NCBI RefSeq assembly: GCF_025370875.1
Contig: NZ_JAMXFD010000022.1
Span: 20,058-84,057, forward strand
DNA from: Laspinema palackyanum D2c
GTDB taxonomy: Bacteria > Cyanobacteriota > Cyanobacteriia > Cyanobacteriales > Laspinemataceae
Length of the DNA stretch: 64,000 nucleotides
Direction: 5' to 3'
Shown piece by piece: positions 36,273 through 46,786 of this stretch (position 1 is the first letter of the stretch; every line of letters starts with the position of its first letter). The position numbers were made by a program, and so were the translations under genes. The notes beneath the pieces are model-generated. The model was not told where the DNA came from. It worked only from the letters and a program-made list of their open reading frames with translations, and did not search any database.

Positions 36273-36492
36273 GTTCGTAGTAATGACTTCAGTCGTTTCT
36301 TAAGTTCGTAGTAACGACTTGCTGTCGTTTCCTAAGTTCGTAGTAACGACTTGCTGTCGTTTCCTACCTGAAGCGGTGACACTCACCATCAGGGGCTTAA
36401 GCACCTGTTTGGAAACTGGAGGATCCGGACATGGGAGCGTTACTTGGCGGATGCCAAGTAACGCGGTAACGACTAAAGTCGTTACTACGAAC
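36273..36492. repeat. Cluster of family A repeats plus a 10-bp-arm hairpin
   Basis: Three direct copies of GTTCGTAGTAAYGACTT followed by GTCGTTTC begin at 36273, 36304 and 36336 (period 31-32, no spacers). A perfect hairpin GTTACTTGGC-GGAT-GCCAAGTAAC lies at 36439-36462. An inverted family A copy, TAACGACTAAAGTCGTTACT, begins at 36467. This fills most of the 366 bases between the Cdc48-like and methyltransferase genes. Confidence 0.85.
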
Positions 36493-36591
36493 ATCTCCCC
36501 CATCCTCCCTTAAGGGATAATAAACTTAAAGTACCGCTCTTTGGAGTTGCCTTACGGTGCCTCCTCAATTCACTTTGAAAAAACCAGTTTC

Positions 36592-37266
36592 ATGTTTGAA
36601 CAACAACCTCAGACCCTACGGGAAAAAGTCCAGAAATTAGCGCATCAATCCCTAGACCAATCAAACCCTTCGGCATGGTTTGATATTTTATATGCCGAAG
36701 CCAAAGGGGATGCGGGACAAGTGCCTTGGGCAAAATTATCCCCCCATCCGGTCCTGGAAAGTTGGTTAAATGATCGCCCCATAACCCCAGAGGGTCGTTC
36801 TGCACTGGTGACGGGATGTGGATTAGGCGATGATGCCGAAACCTTAGCCGCCCGAGGATTTGAGGTGACCGCTTTTGATATTTCCCCCACGGCGATCGCC
36901 TGGTGTCGTGAACGATTTCCCGATTCTGCGGTGAATTACTGCGTTGGGGACTTCTTTAACTTAGACCCAGCATGGCAGGGTCAGTTTGATTTAGTGGAAG
37001 ACAGTCGGAATATTCAAGCGTTACCCCTTGAGGTGCGATCGCAAGTCATCGAGGCGATCGCCGCTTTAGTGGCCCCAGGCGGAACCTTGTTGATTATTAC
37101 CCGCCATCGCGACAACGACAGCCAACCCGATGGTCCGCCCTGGCCCCTTTCTGACCGGGACCTCGGCGAATTTTCGCAATGGGGATTAGCAGAAATCCAG
37201 CGTCACGAATTTTGGGACGGGGATAATACGATTAAACAACTGCGGGTGGAATATCGGCGATCGTAA
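36592..37266 (+). CDS. SAM-dependent methyltransferase, thiopurine-methyltransferase-like
   Basis: 224 residues from ATG 36592. The SAM site is ALVTGCGLGDDAETLAARGF, followed by the acidic strand end VTAFDIS, then a CVGDFFNL-type motif II. PSAWFDILY near the start and the YCVGDFFNLDPAWQGQFDLVEDS run resemble bacterial TPMT-family enzymes that methylate thiol, selenium or halide acceptors; the substrate here is unknown. A TTG start at 36541 would add 17 residues without a ribosome site and is not preferred. Confidence 0.8.
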   Translation: MFEQQPQTLREKVQKLAHQSLDQSNPSAWFDILYAEAKGDAGQVPWAKLSPHPVLESWLNDRPITPEGRSALVTGCGLGDDAETLAARGFEVTAFDISPTAIAWCRERFPDSAVNYCVGDFFNLDPAWQGQFDLVEDSRNIQALPLEVRSQVIEAIAALVAPGGTLLIITRHRDNDSQPDGPPWPLSDRDLGEFSQWGLAEIQRHEFWDGDNTIKQLRVEYRRS

Positions 37267-37356
37267 TGAGTCGCATTTAACCAATATGATACCGATCTCC
37301 TAGGACGGGGTGATTCTCCACGGATTTCGGCGCTTACTGCCGCCATACTAACCCTA

Positions 37357-37393
37357 CAAAAAAACGCGAGAAGCTAGGATTAGCATCTCGCGT
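37357..37393 (-). terminator. Intrinsic terminator of prk
   Basis: ACGCGAGA (37364-37371) pairs with TCTCGCGT (37386-37393). Read on the minus strand the stem is followed by an uninterrupted T-run. It lies 35 bases after the prk stop codon. Confidence 0.88.
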
Positions 37394-37427
37394 CGAGTGA
37401 TGGGCTGGAATTTCAAACTAGCAACTC

Positions 37428-38432
37428 TTACACCTTCGCTGCTATTTTGGCTTCCTTGGAAGTTAAGCGCTCGTAAGCGGCGCGCATCTTCAGACCCGTG
37501 AGCACTTGGAACAAACCTGTACCATTGTTAGAACCCGGATAGGTGGGGTGCTGAAGCAACAGTTCGGTCAATTCCCCGTAAAACTTAGTAGAGGTGTTAC
37601 TGAGGTGACTTTCGATATAGATCATCTCCTCTAAATTCTCGAACTGACCGTCTACTTCCAAAATCGAGACTTCATGACCTTCAAAGGCATCCGGTCCGTA
37701 GGCCATTTTGATCCCTGGGTAGGAACAGGTGAGTTTACGTCCACAAGGGGTCCAATTAATCGTGGAACCCTCATCAAACAGATACACCGGATCCATATCA
37801 TGCACCCCGTACCGTTGGATCATCTGCACCCGCAGAACCTTCCGTTCTTTGTCATCGGGGATTAAGTTCGTCGGTAACACCCGGATGACCACATCAGCAT
37901 GAGCTTTTTGCGGTTCAATATAGGCGCTAAAGTCAGGACGACGGGAGTTAATGGATGCTAAAACATCTTCATAACGGTGGCCGCGTTCTGCCATATCCCG
38001 TTGAATTTTCCAGGCAATCTTCACCTCATCACTGATATCGAGGTAGACGCTGAAATCGAGCAGGGCGCGAACCCGCTCATCATAAATGGGATGCAGCCCC
38101 TCAATCACGATAATGTGATTCGGTTCCACCCGTTCAGGTGGATCGATCATGCCAGTTTCGTGGTTATAGATGGGCTTGTCAACCGCCTGACCGTTCTTTA
38201 GCGCTTTGACTTGTTCATACATCAAGTCAAAGTTATTCGCTCTTGGGTCAAGCGCTGTGACCCCATGCTCTTTCCGCTGTTTGCGGTCTAAACTGTGATA
38301 GTCATCCAAGCAGATGACCGTCATCAGTTCTTCTCCAAATAGGTCTTTTAGTCGGTGCAGGAATGTCGATTTGCCGCATCCGGAGTCTCCGGCAACACCA
38401 ATTAGAACCACGCTTTCCGGCTTACTGGTCAT
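37428..38432 (-). CDS. prk: Phosphoribulokinase
   Basis: 334 residues, normal for the plant/cyanobacterial type. It phosphorylates ribulose-5-phosphate with ATP in the Calvin cycle. The P-loop is GDSGCGKST (15-23), with regulatory Cys19 inside it and Cys41 at VICLDDYHS. The second redox pair is Cys230 and Cys236 (TPCGRKLTC). All four match thioredoxin/CP12-controlled PRK. The substrate-loop region, from RKEHGVTALDPRANNFDL to KPIYNHETG, is intact. GAGGG stands 6 bases before the ATG. It is divergent from petH across 668 bases. Confidence 0.98.
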   Translation of the reverse strand: MTSKPESVVLIGVAGDSGCGKSTFLHRLKDLFGEELMTVICLDDYHSLDRKQRKEHGVTALDPRANNFDLMYEQVKALKNGQAVDKPIYNHETGMIDPPERVEPNHIIVIEGLHPIYDERVRALLDFSVYLDISDEVKIAWKIQRDMAERGHRYEDVLASINSRRPDFSAYIEPQKAHADVVIRVLPTNLIPDDKERKVLRVQMIQRYGVHDMDPVYLFDEGSTINWTPCGRKLTCSYPGIKMAYGPDAFEGHEVSILEVDGQFENLEEMIYIESHLSNTSTKFYGELTELLLQHPTYPGSNNGTGLFQVLTGLKMRAAYERLTSKEAKIAAKV

Positions 38433-40321
<1,889 letters not shown>

Positions 40322-40368
40322 GGTTTACTGGGCGATCGCAGCTTAGTTCCAACTTCATCTCTGCATGA

Positions 40369-40402
40369 GGGGGAGGTCTGTTATGGGCCTCCCCTTCTTG
40401 TT
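40369..40402 (+). terminator. Intrinsic terminator of petH
   Basis: GGGGAGG (40370-40376) pairs with CCTCCCC (40388-40394), followed by TTCTTGTTT. It sits 48 bases after the petH stop. Confidence 0.82.
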
Positions 40403-40526
40403 TGGGGGTCATTTGTCATTTGTAATTTGTCCTTGGTGGATGGATGGGTGGATGGGGGAGATTATGACAAACGGCTGATGAAATTGGCGTTATAATAGGA
40501 ATAATATATTGATGGGGAACCGGGAT

Positions 40527-41291
40527 ATGACACAACTACAAACTGATATTTCTACCCCGACATTGACTTTTGAAGAATATTTGTACTATCAGGGAAAACC
40601 CGATGTTATCTGTGAGTTATACCGGGGGAAACTGCTTGAAATGCCAATACCGCCCGGATTGCACACCCGAATTTGCCATTTTTTAACCGCCCAATTTCAG
40701 CGTTATTTTGTCACTCACGATTTACCGTTAGTGACGACGGGGTTGACTGGAGTCCGAACCGAAGACAATACCTCGCGAATTCCCGATGTGGTCATCTGTT
40801 CTGCGGAACTTTGGGACCGAGTTTGTACGAGAAAATGTGCAGGCGTCTTAGATTTTGAAGAAAAACCTGTGATGGTTGTAGAAGTCACGAGCGATAATTG
40901 GCGGGAAGATTATATTCTCAAGCGCGCCGAATATGCGATGGTAAATATTCCCGAATATTGGATTATCGATCCGAATAAGTCGAAAATCCAAGTTTGTTTT
41001 AACTCGAACAATGATAATGGGTACGAAGATTTAGAATTTTTGCCAGGACAGGATATTCATTCGGTGCAGTTTCCGGACTTGATTTTACCTGTAAATCGCG
41101 TCTTTTCTCCTCCGCTGGTGACCGATTTAATCCGCGAAGAACAAGCTGAACGAACACAGCTAGAACAACGGGTTCAAGAGGAACGTCAACGGGTTCAAGA
41201 GGAACGTCAACGGGCTGAAGAGGAACGTCAACGGGCCGATCGCCTTGCCCAACGCTTGCGAGAAATGGGGATAGATCCAGATGCAGTTTAA
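40527..41291 (+). CDS. Uma2 family (DUF820) endonuclease-like protein with coiled-coil tail
   Basis: 254 residues from ATG 40527. The PD-(D/E)XK core of the Uma2/DUF820 family is visible: YRGKLLEMP, then SRIPDVVIC, VMVVEVTSDNWREDY and an EYWIIDP block. These give the D...ExV signature of the fold. The last about 45 residues are a charged coiled coil of repeated EERQRxxE units. Such proteins are greatly expanded in cyanobacteria and no cellular role is established. TTG 40509 and ATG 40512 are in-frame alternatives. It is followed by the antitoxin/PIN pair, though probably not functionally tied to it. Confidence 0.85.
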   Translation: MTQLQTDISTPTLTFEEYLYYQGKPDVICELYRGKLLEMPIPPGLHTRICHFLTAQFQRYFVTHDLPLVTTGLTGVRTEDNTSRIPDVVICSAELWDRVCTRKCAGVLDFEEKPVMVVEVTSDNWREDYILKRAEYAMVNIPEYWIIDPNKSKIQVCFNSNNDNGYEDLEFLPGQDIHSVQFPDLILPVNRVFSPPLVTDLIREEQAERTQLEQRVQEERQRVQEERQRAEEERQRADRLAQRLREMGIDPDAV

Positions 41292-41363
41292 TGGGAGTTA
41301 GATTAAAAGTACAGCAGCAACACTGGCATAATTAAGAACAGAGAACCGATGGAGGACATGAAC

Positions 41364-41597
41364 ATGACAGCAGAAAGAGTGGTAGACTTGACAATGGATG
41401 AACTTAAAACGATGATTGCTCAAGTTGTGGATGAACGGTTAGGGCAAGGGGAACCCCTCGAAAACATCGTCAAAAAACGGTCTTTACAAGAAATTATGGA
41501 TTCGGTCGATCGCCACAGATGGACACCTCCATCGGGTTCGCCTACAGGTAGCGAAATGATTCGGGAGGAACGCCAACAATGGCAGATGCCTATGTAG
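41364..41597 (+). CDS. Probable antitoxin of a PIN-toxin pair
   Basis: 77 residues from ATG 41364, chosen because GGAGG sits 8 bases upstream; ATG 41349 and 41358 are alternatives. The N-terminus (RVVDLTMDELKTMIAQVVDERL) is helical and the C-terminus is Pro/Gly/Arg-rich. Small proteins of this pattern often precede vapC-like genes in cyanobacteria. Its end overlaps the PIN gene by 19 bases, the usual arrangement for antitoxin and toxin. The DNA-binding fold is not obvious. Confidence 0.65.
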   Translation: MTAERVVDLTMDELKTMIAQVVDERLGQGEPLENIVKKRSLQEIMDSVDRHRWTPPSGSPTGSEMIREERQQWQMPM

Positions 41598-42016
41598 TGG
41601 ATGCCAGCGTGTTGATTCAGTATTTCTTAACAGAAACTAATACGCCACAGGTGCGGGTTTTAATTGGGGGTTTGGCAAGGGGCGATCGCTTGTATGTTCC
41701 AGAATTTGGCCTGTTAGAATGCGTCAACATTCTGTGGCGGAATGTCCGCTTTCAAGGGTTGCCTCAGACAGACGGGGAACAGATGATTCGCGATTTGTTA
41801 GATTTACCCTTGGACATCAAACCCGTTAGTGAACTGCTACCTCGTGCGTTTCAAATCGGTTTAACTCATCAGTTAGCAATCTATGATTCGCTTTATATCG
41901 CCTTGGCATTAGATCGGGATTGCCCTTTAATTACCGTTGATGTCCGACAATCTCAAGCGGGGGCAGCTAGTGGTGTGGTTTTGAAGGCGATCGCTGATTT
42001 TTCGTCGTTGCCATAA
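41579..42016 (+). CDS. VapC-like PIN-domain toxin
   Basis: A 145-residue PIN-domain protein. The acidic metal-binding set is D8 (YVVDASVL), E47 (GLLECVNIL), D103 (AIYDSLYIALA) and D121 (LITVDVR), complete and correctly spaced. VapC toxins cleave specific RNAs, often tRNA, and are silenced by a co-encoded antitoxin; the overlapping upstream gene fits that part. The RNA target is unknown. Confidence 0.87.
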   Translation: MADAYVVDASVLIQYFLTETNTPQVRVLIGGLARGDRLYVPEFGLLECVNILWRNVRFQGLPQTDGEQMIRDLLDLPLDIKPVSELLPRAFQIGLTHQLAIYDSLYIALALDRDCPLITVDVRQSQAGAASGVVLKAIADFSSLP

Positions 42017-42101
42017 TCAAACTGGACAGTTTGGCTTTAGTAGCGACTTGAGCGCCAAATCCCTGTAAAAATGGTAAGTTAGTCGGTTATGGATTAGAAT
42101 T

Positions 42102-43418
42102 GTGACTTTCAAAATTGGTTTACTGGGATTGGGAACGGTGGGCGCAGGAACGGCGCAGATCTTGCTAGACTCCGGAGGACGTCATCCGTTGTTGCAGGAG
42201 TTGAAAATTGCTCGGGTGGGGGTGCGATCGCTGGATAAACCCCGGGATATCGACCTTCCTGCGGATATTTTAACCACGGATTTAGAATCAATCGTCACGG
42301 ATCCTGAGATTGATATTGTGGTGGAGTTGATTGGCGGGTTGGAACCGGCGCGATCGCTGATGTTGAAGGCGATCGCCTCTGGGAAGCATATTGTCACTGC
42401 CAACAAAGCGGCGATCGCCTTACATGGTGCAGAAATCTTCACTGCTGCCAATGAAAAAGGGGTCTATGTGATGTTAGAAGCGGCAGTGGGAGGCGGTATC
42501 CCGGTGATTCAACCCCTGAAGCAGTCTTTGGGAAGCAACCGCATCCAAGGGGTGATGGGTATCGTCAATGGCACCACCAACTACATTCTCACCCGGATGC
42601 AACTGGAAGGGGCGGATTTTGAGGCGGTGCTCGCGGATGCTCAAAAATTGGGTTATGCGGAAGCGGACCCCACGGCAGATGTGGATGGTTTGGATGCTGC
42701 TGATAAAATCGCAATTCTGGCATCCTTGGCATTTGGGGGACGCATCAAGCGTGAACAAGTTTATGCCGAAGGGATTCGCCAGGTGAGTGCAGAAGATATC
42801 GCTTATGCGGAAAAACTGGGATTTGTGATTAAGTTACTGGCGATCGCCAAGCGGGAAGCAGGTCCTACTCCTCAACCTAACAGCGAGATTGAAGATCGCT
42901 TACAGTTGAGAGTGCATCCGACCCTAGTGCCGAAACAACATCCTTTGGCGAATGTGAATGGGGTTTATAACGCTATTTTTGTGGAAGGGGACCCGATCGG
43001 ACAGGTGATGTTTTATGGACGAGGGGCCGGTGCAGGTCCCACGGCAAGCGCCGTGGTTGCGGATATTTTAAATGTGGCGGCAGTCTTGAAAACGGAAACG
43101 GAACCGATACCCCATCCGTTGTTAAGTTGTTCTCATCAACATTACTGTGCGATCGCCCCAATGGAAGATGTGGTGACACGCTTTTATGCCCGATTTTTGA
43201 CTCAGGATAGTCCTGGGGTGATCGGGGAATTGGGGACAATTTTTGGCAAAAATGGCGTCAGTCTCGAATCCGTGGTGCAAATTGGGATGCGTGAAAATCA
43301 GGCGGAAATTGTGGTGGTTACCCATGATGTGAAAGAAGGCAATTTTAATCATGCCTTAGATGAAATTCGCAATCTAGCGGCGATCGTCTCCATTCCGAGT
43401 CTGTTGCGCGTTCTTTGA
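42102..43418 (+). CDS. hom: Homoserine dehydrogenase
   Basis: 438 residues. It reduces aspartate semialdehyde to homoserine in the Thr/Met branch. The N-terminal NAD(P) fold has GLGTVGAGTA. The catalytic domain carries VTANKAAIALHG and the GIVNGTTNYILTRM signature, then the YAEADPTADVDGLDAADK motif with catalytic Asp/Lys. A C-terminal ACT domain (FYARFLTQDSPGVIGELGTI) suggests feedback control by threonine. The start is GTG 42102, giving the usual MTFKIGLLG opening. Standalone monofunctional form without an aspartokinase domain. Confidence 0.96.
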   Translation: MTFKIGLLGLGTVGAGTAQILLDSGGRHPLLQELKIARVGVRSLDKPRDIDLPADILTTDLESIVTDPEIDIVVELIGGLEPARSLMLKAIASGKHIVTANKAAIALHGAEIFTAANEKGVYVMLEAAVGGGIPVIQPLKQSLGSNRIQGVMGIVNGTTNYILTRMQLEGADFEAVLADAQKLGYAEADPTADVDGLDAADKIAILASLAFGGRIKREQVYAEGIRQVSAEDIAYAEKLGFVIKLLAIAKREAGPTPQPNSEIEDRLQLRVHPTLVPKQHPLANVNGVYNAIFVEGDPIGQVMFYGRGAGAGPTASAVVADILNVAAVLKTETEPIPHPLLSCSHQHYCAIAPMEDVVTRFYARFLTQDSPGVIGELGTIFGKNGVSLESVVQIGMRENQAEIVVVTHDVKEGNFNHALDEIRNLAAIVSIPSLLRVL

Positions 43419-43436
43419 TTAGTTGATAAGCAAAAA

Positions 43437-43796
43437 CCGGCGGGGGTTTAAACCCCCGCCTAACAGAATCAAGTCGGTTAAAAACCGACTAAAAACATCA
43501 CGCGATCAGACACGCAGTCGGTTTTAATGGACATCTTAGTGAACTCCAAAAAATAAAACCCGCAAAAAGTTCGTAGTAACCCCTTCAGGGGTTTCTTTAA
43601 AGATGACTCCGTGAAGGAGTCACTACGAACGAACGTTTATATGATTTATTTGTTGGAACCCCCTTACACTGTTTGCAATAACCGCTGGTTTTTTTTAACC
43701 GACTAAAAATATCACGCGATCAGGCTTTTTTTTCAGTCGGTTTCAACCGACTTGATTCTGTTAGGCCGCCAATCGTTTAAACCCCCGCCGGGTGTG
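43437..43796. repeat. Composite inverted-repeat element (families B and C)
   Basis: The element occupies almost the whole 418-base gap after hom. The outer ends are CCGGCGGGGGTTTAAACCCC (left) and GTTTAAACCCCCGCCGGG (right). Inside, AACAGAATCAAGTCGGTT (about 43462-43479) is matched by its complement at about 43745-43763. Direct copies of ACTAAAAAYATCACGCGATC begin near 43488 and 43702. The centre holds a family B unit at 43569-43630, with CCCCTTCAGGGG and GACTCC-GTGAAGGAGTC palindromes. It encodes nothing. Non-autonomous mobile DNA (MITE-like) is the best guess. Confidence 0.8.
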
Positions 43797-43836
43797 GCGA
43801 CTAGATAATTCACTCTAATTTTTACCTCTAAATCCT

Positions 43837-44607
43837 ATGTTAAATTCTCAATTCCCTGTTCCAGAAATTATCATTCCCGATGAGTTGCTTCCGCCCAAGG
43901 ACTTGCGGTTATCGGTGGGGGGAAGTTTTAAGGCGATCGGGACCGAATTTTTTCGTTATTTTATAGAATTAGCGGGTTTACAGCCTGATGAAGCGGTGCT
44001 CGATGTGGGGTGCGGAGTGGGACGGATGGCGGTTCCTCTGACCCAGTATTTGAGCGATCGCGGCAGTTATGAGGGATTTGATATTGTTGAACCCGGAATC
44101 ACCTGGTGCCAATCTGTGATTTCTCCGCGATATCCGAATTTTCAGTTTCAACGGGCGGATTTGTACAATCAGTATTATAACCCCACCGGACAAGAACACG
44201 CGAATACTTATCGCTTCCCCTATTCTGATAATTACTTTGATTTTGTGTTTTTAACTTCGGTATTTACTCATATTCTACCTGATGGAATAGAAAACTATTT
44301 GCGAGAAATTTACCGAGTTCTTAAACCGGGAGGACGAGCGCTCATTACCGCTTTTTTATTAAATAAAGAGTCAGTGTCCTGCTTAGAAACGGGTATGAGT
44401 GCCCTGGAGTTGACAGAAATTTTTGAGAACTATCGACTTGCGGATAAAACATTCCCAGAGTCAGCAGTTGCTTACGAAGAACGTTTTTTTATAAAATTGG
44501 CCGAACGAGTTGGATTAAAGGTTAATTTCCCGGTCTATTACGGGTCTTGGTGTGGACGAGAAGACTTTTTAAGTGTTCAAGATATCCTGTTGATGAGTAA
44601 ACGGTAG
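43837..44607 (+). CDS. Class I SAM-dependent methyltransferase
   Basis: 256 residues. Motif I is AVLDVGCGVGRMAVPLT near residue 53, followed by the acidic strand end YEGFDIVE, then YFDFVFLTSVFTHILPDGIE (motif II/post-II) and a RVLKPGGRALITAFLLN motif III. The fold is complete, so it should bind SAM. The N-terminal 35 residues and the C-terminus do not reveal the acceptor; similar genes often act on glycolipids or polysaccharides. It starts 40 bases after the composite repeat and stands alone. Confidence 0.83.
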   Translation: MLNSQFPVPEIIIPDELLPPKDLRLSVGGSFKAIGTEFFRYFIELAGLQPDEAVLDVGCGVGRMAVPLTQYLSDRGSYEGFDIVEPGITWCQSVISPRYPNFQFQRADLYNQYYNPTGQEHANTYRFPYSDNYFDFVFLTSVFTHILPDGIENYLREIYRVLKPGGRALITAFLLNKESVSCLETGMSALELTEIFENYRLADKTFPESAVAYEERFFIKLAERVGLKVNFPVYYGSWCGREDFLSVQDILLMSKR

Positions 44608-44855
44608 TCCGATGTAGAGGGGGAAGTGGGACTCGGGAAATCTCCCTCTTGAGGACTATCGGGGGTGGCAGGGGTCGGGATTAATCGGGAATTAATCCTG
44701 AATCCGTGATTCTTAGGTATGAGCAAGGATTTTGGGGAGAGGATTGGGGGCCGGACTGTTTTTCCTCTACAATTCTCTAAAATCGTTGCGATCGCACAGA
44801 CGAGACTCGGCGAGTACACTCTATTTTATTGGTTACGGTGATAGGAGTTTAGGTG

Positions 44856-46775
44856 ATGAAGGGTTGGCAGAAATTCCAGGGACCAAGACTTTTTCGGGGA
44901 CTGGGTGTGGCCCCTGGGGAGACAGCTGTCACTCCAGGGTTACCCCCTCGGACTCCAATGCGGGTATTCATGATGGTGTTTGGGTTGATGCTGCCGGTGG
45001 GCATGATGGAATCGGCAGATGCCCAGTCTACCTATACGGATATTACCAATCATTGGGCAAGGACTTGTATTGAAAACCTCGCGCAAAGGGAGATCCTCTC
45101 GGTGTTTTCCGCTGATACGTTTCGCCCGGAGGACCCAATTCAGCGGGTGGAGTTTGCCTCGGTGGTTCGCAAAGCGTTCCCAAATGTGGAACCTGTTCGG
45201 GATCCGATTGAATTTATTGATATTCCGACGGATTATTGGGGGCGGGAAATTGTCCAGGATGCTTACCGTAGGGGGTTTATTTCTCCTTATTCCGGTCGCA
45301 TTTTTAACCCGACTCAGGTGATTCCCCGTTGGCAGGCGATCGCCTTGTTAACCACAGGTTTGCGCTACAAGTCGCCGGAGAATAGCATGGAGACGATTGA
45401 GGCATCTCTGGCGGATTGGGAAGGGATTCCTGATTATGCCCGAGGGCCGATCGCCGCAGGGATTCAAAACCGTCTGGTGGTGAATTATCCCGATCCTCGG
45501 ACTTTAAACCCCACAGAACCGATTTCCCGGGGTGAGTTGGCATCGATGATTTGTCAAGTCAAAGAAGATATTGGTGCCATTGCTTTGGTCCCTCAACAGT
45601 ATGTGGCCTCACCGGATGCGATCGCCACCGTAGAAACACCAACCGTAGAAACACCAACCGCAGAAACACCAACCGCAGAAACACCACCTGTAGAAACACC
45701 AACCGCAGAAACACCACCTGTAGAAACACCACCTGTAGAAACACCAACGGCAACGCCTCCAACCTCTGCGACCCCGATCGCTGCTGGGAATCAACGGTGG
45801 CAATCTGCTGTCTTGACCAATGTTTTGAACTTCCAACCCCCGGGAATCACCCCCGATTCCCAGGTGGAACAATGCGTTACCGATACCACTGGAACCCGTC
45901 GCTGTGAGTCCATTTCGGCCTCAATGGATGCAACGGCGATCGCCATTGATGGTCAAGGATTTATCATGGCAAGTGGTCATCGTGGGGCGGATTTGGCCCC
46001 GATTAATCTCTGGGACCTGAGAACCGGGGACCGGATTCGGACTTTACCCGGACATACGGGGAGAGTGGGGGCCTTGGCGATCGCCCCCAATGGACAACGG
46101 GCGATTAGTGGCGGTGGCGATGGAGAGATTAAAATTTGGGATATCAGAACTGGGACTCTAACTCAAACCCTCACGGGACATACTAGCGAAGTGACGGGAT
46201 TAGCGATCGCCCCCAATGGCAATACTGCCATCAGCAGCAGTCGCGATCGCACGGTAAAACTGTGGGATTTGAATACCGGCGAACTCCTGCGAACCCTGGA
46301 CGATCGCCAAACGGCTATGTTAGATGTAGCAGTGAGTTCCGATGGTCGAATGGCCGCCAGTAGTAGTGAAGATGGACTGGTTCGCCTCTGGAATCTCCAA
46401 ACCGGGGAGTTAATTCGGACGATTTCTGCGGATATTAATGCGGTCCGAACTCTCGCTTTTAGTCCCAATGGTCAGACTTTGGCAACAGGTGGAGAGGGAA
46501 CGATTCGCCTGTGGAATATCGCCAATGGGGATTTACTTCGCACGATCGCCCGCAATCCCGAGGCAACCTTTTTTGAAGTTGCCTTGAGTAATGATGGGGA
46601 AACTCTGGTGGGAACGGTTCAAGAAGGAGACATCAATGCGATTCGGGTTTGGGATGTGAGAACCGGGGCATTATTGCACTTTTTCCCCACAGCAGCAGCG
46701 GCGATCGCCTTAACTCCCGATGGTCAAACCTTGGTGGGTGGGGGTTGGGATATTAAAATTTGGCGGATGCCTTGA
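44856..46775 (+). CDS. Secreted SLH-domain protein with C-terminal WD40 propeller
   Basis: 639 residues. A hydrophobic signal segment lies at about 36-57 (RVFMMVFGLMLPVGMMESADA). SLH-like modules run to about 230 (YTDITNHWARTCIENLAQRE, FIDIPTDYWGREIVQDA and ISRGELASMICQ). A Pro/Thr/Glu repeat linker spans about 255-305. Seven WD40 units fill 310-639 (IKIWDIRTG, VKLWDLNTG, VRLWNLQTG). SLH modules anchor proteins to the cell wall or outer membrane, so the propeller is probably periplasmic or surface-exposed. ATG 44856 (GTG 44853 next to it) follows a GGAG; ATG 44958 would place the signal peptide at the very N-terminus. The next gene begins 11 bases later and has a related propeller. Confidence 0.85.
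   Translation: MKGWQKFQGPRLFRGLGVAPGETAVTPGLPPRTPMRVFMMVFGLMLPVGMMESADAQSTYTDITNHWARTCIENLAQREILSVFSADTFRPEDPIQRVEFASVVRKAFPNVEPVRDPIEFIDIPTDYWGREIVQDAYRRGFISPYSGRIFNPTQVIPRWQAIALLTTGLRYKSPENSMETIEASLADWEGIPDYARGPIAAGIQNRLVVNYPDPRTLNPTEPISRGELASMICQVKEDIGAIALVPQQYVASPDAIATVETPTVETPTAETPTAETPPVETPTAETPPVETPPVETPTATPPTSATPIAAGNQRWQSAVLTNVLNFQPPGITPDSQVEQCVTDTTGTRRCESISASMDATAIAIDGQGFIMASGHRGADLAPINLWDLRTGDRIRTLPGHTGRVGALAIAPNGQRAISGGGDGEIKIWDIRTGTLTQTLTGHTSEVTGLAIAPNGNTAISSSRDRTVKLWDLNTGELLRTLDDRQTAMLDVAVSSDGRMAASSSEDGLVRLWNLQTGELIRTISADINAVRTLAFSPNGQTLATGGEGTIRLWNIANGDLLRTIARNPEATFFEVALSNDGETLVGTVQEGDINAIRVWDVRTGALLHFFPTAAAAIALTPDGQTLVGGGWDIKIWRMP
45627..45748 (+). repeat. 15-bp coding tandem repeat, eight units
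   Basis: Units of the form ACCGTAGAAACACCA (variants CCTGTAGAAACACCA, ACCGCAGAAACACCA) encode (T/P)(V/A)ETP. Mixed order of the variants suggests past unequal exchange, and unit number is likely to differ among strains. Confidence 0.92.
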
Positions 46776-46786
46776 GGGATGGAAGA

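Noticed and set aside
36273..36366. Three regularly spaced direct repeats, at first sight a mini CRISPR
   Set aside because: The units abut with no unique spacers, are palindromic, match the genome-wide family A repeat, and no cas gene is near.
45551..45907. Plus-strand frame rich in Arg/Asn/Thr repeats (and minus-strand Cys/Trp-rich frames)
   Set aside because: They are other-frame readings of the 15-bp coding repeat in the SLH-WD40 gene.
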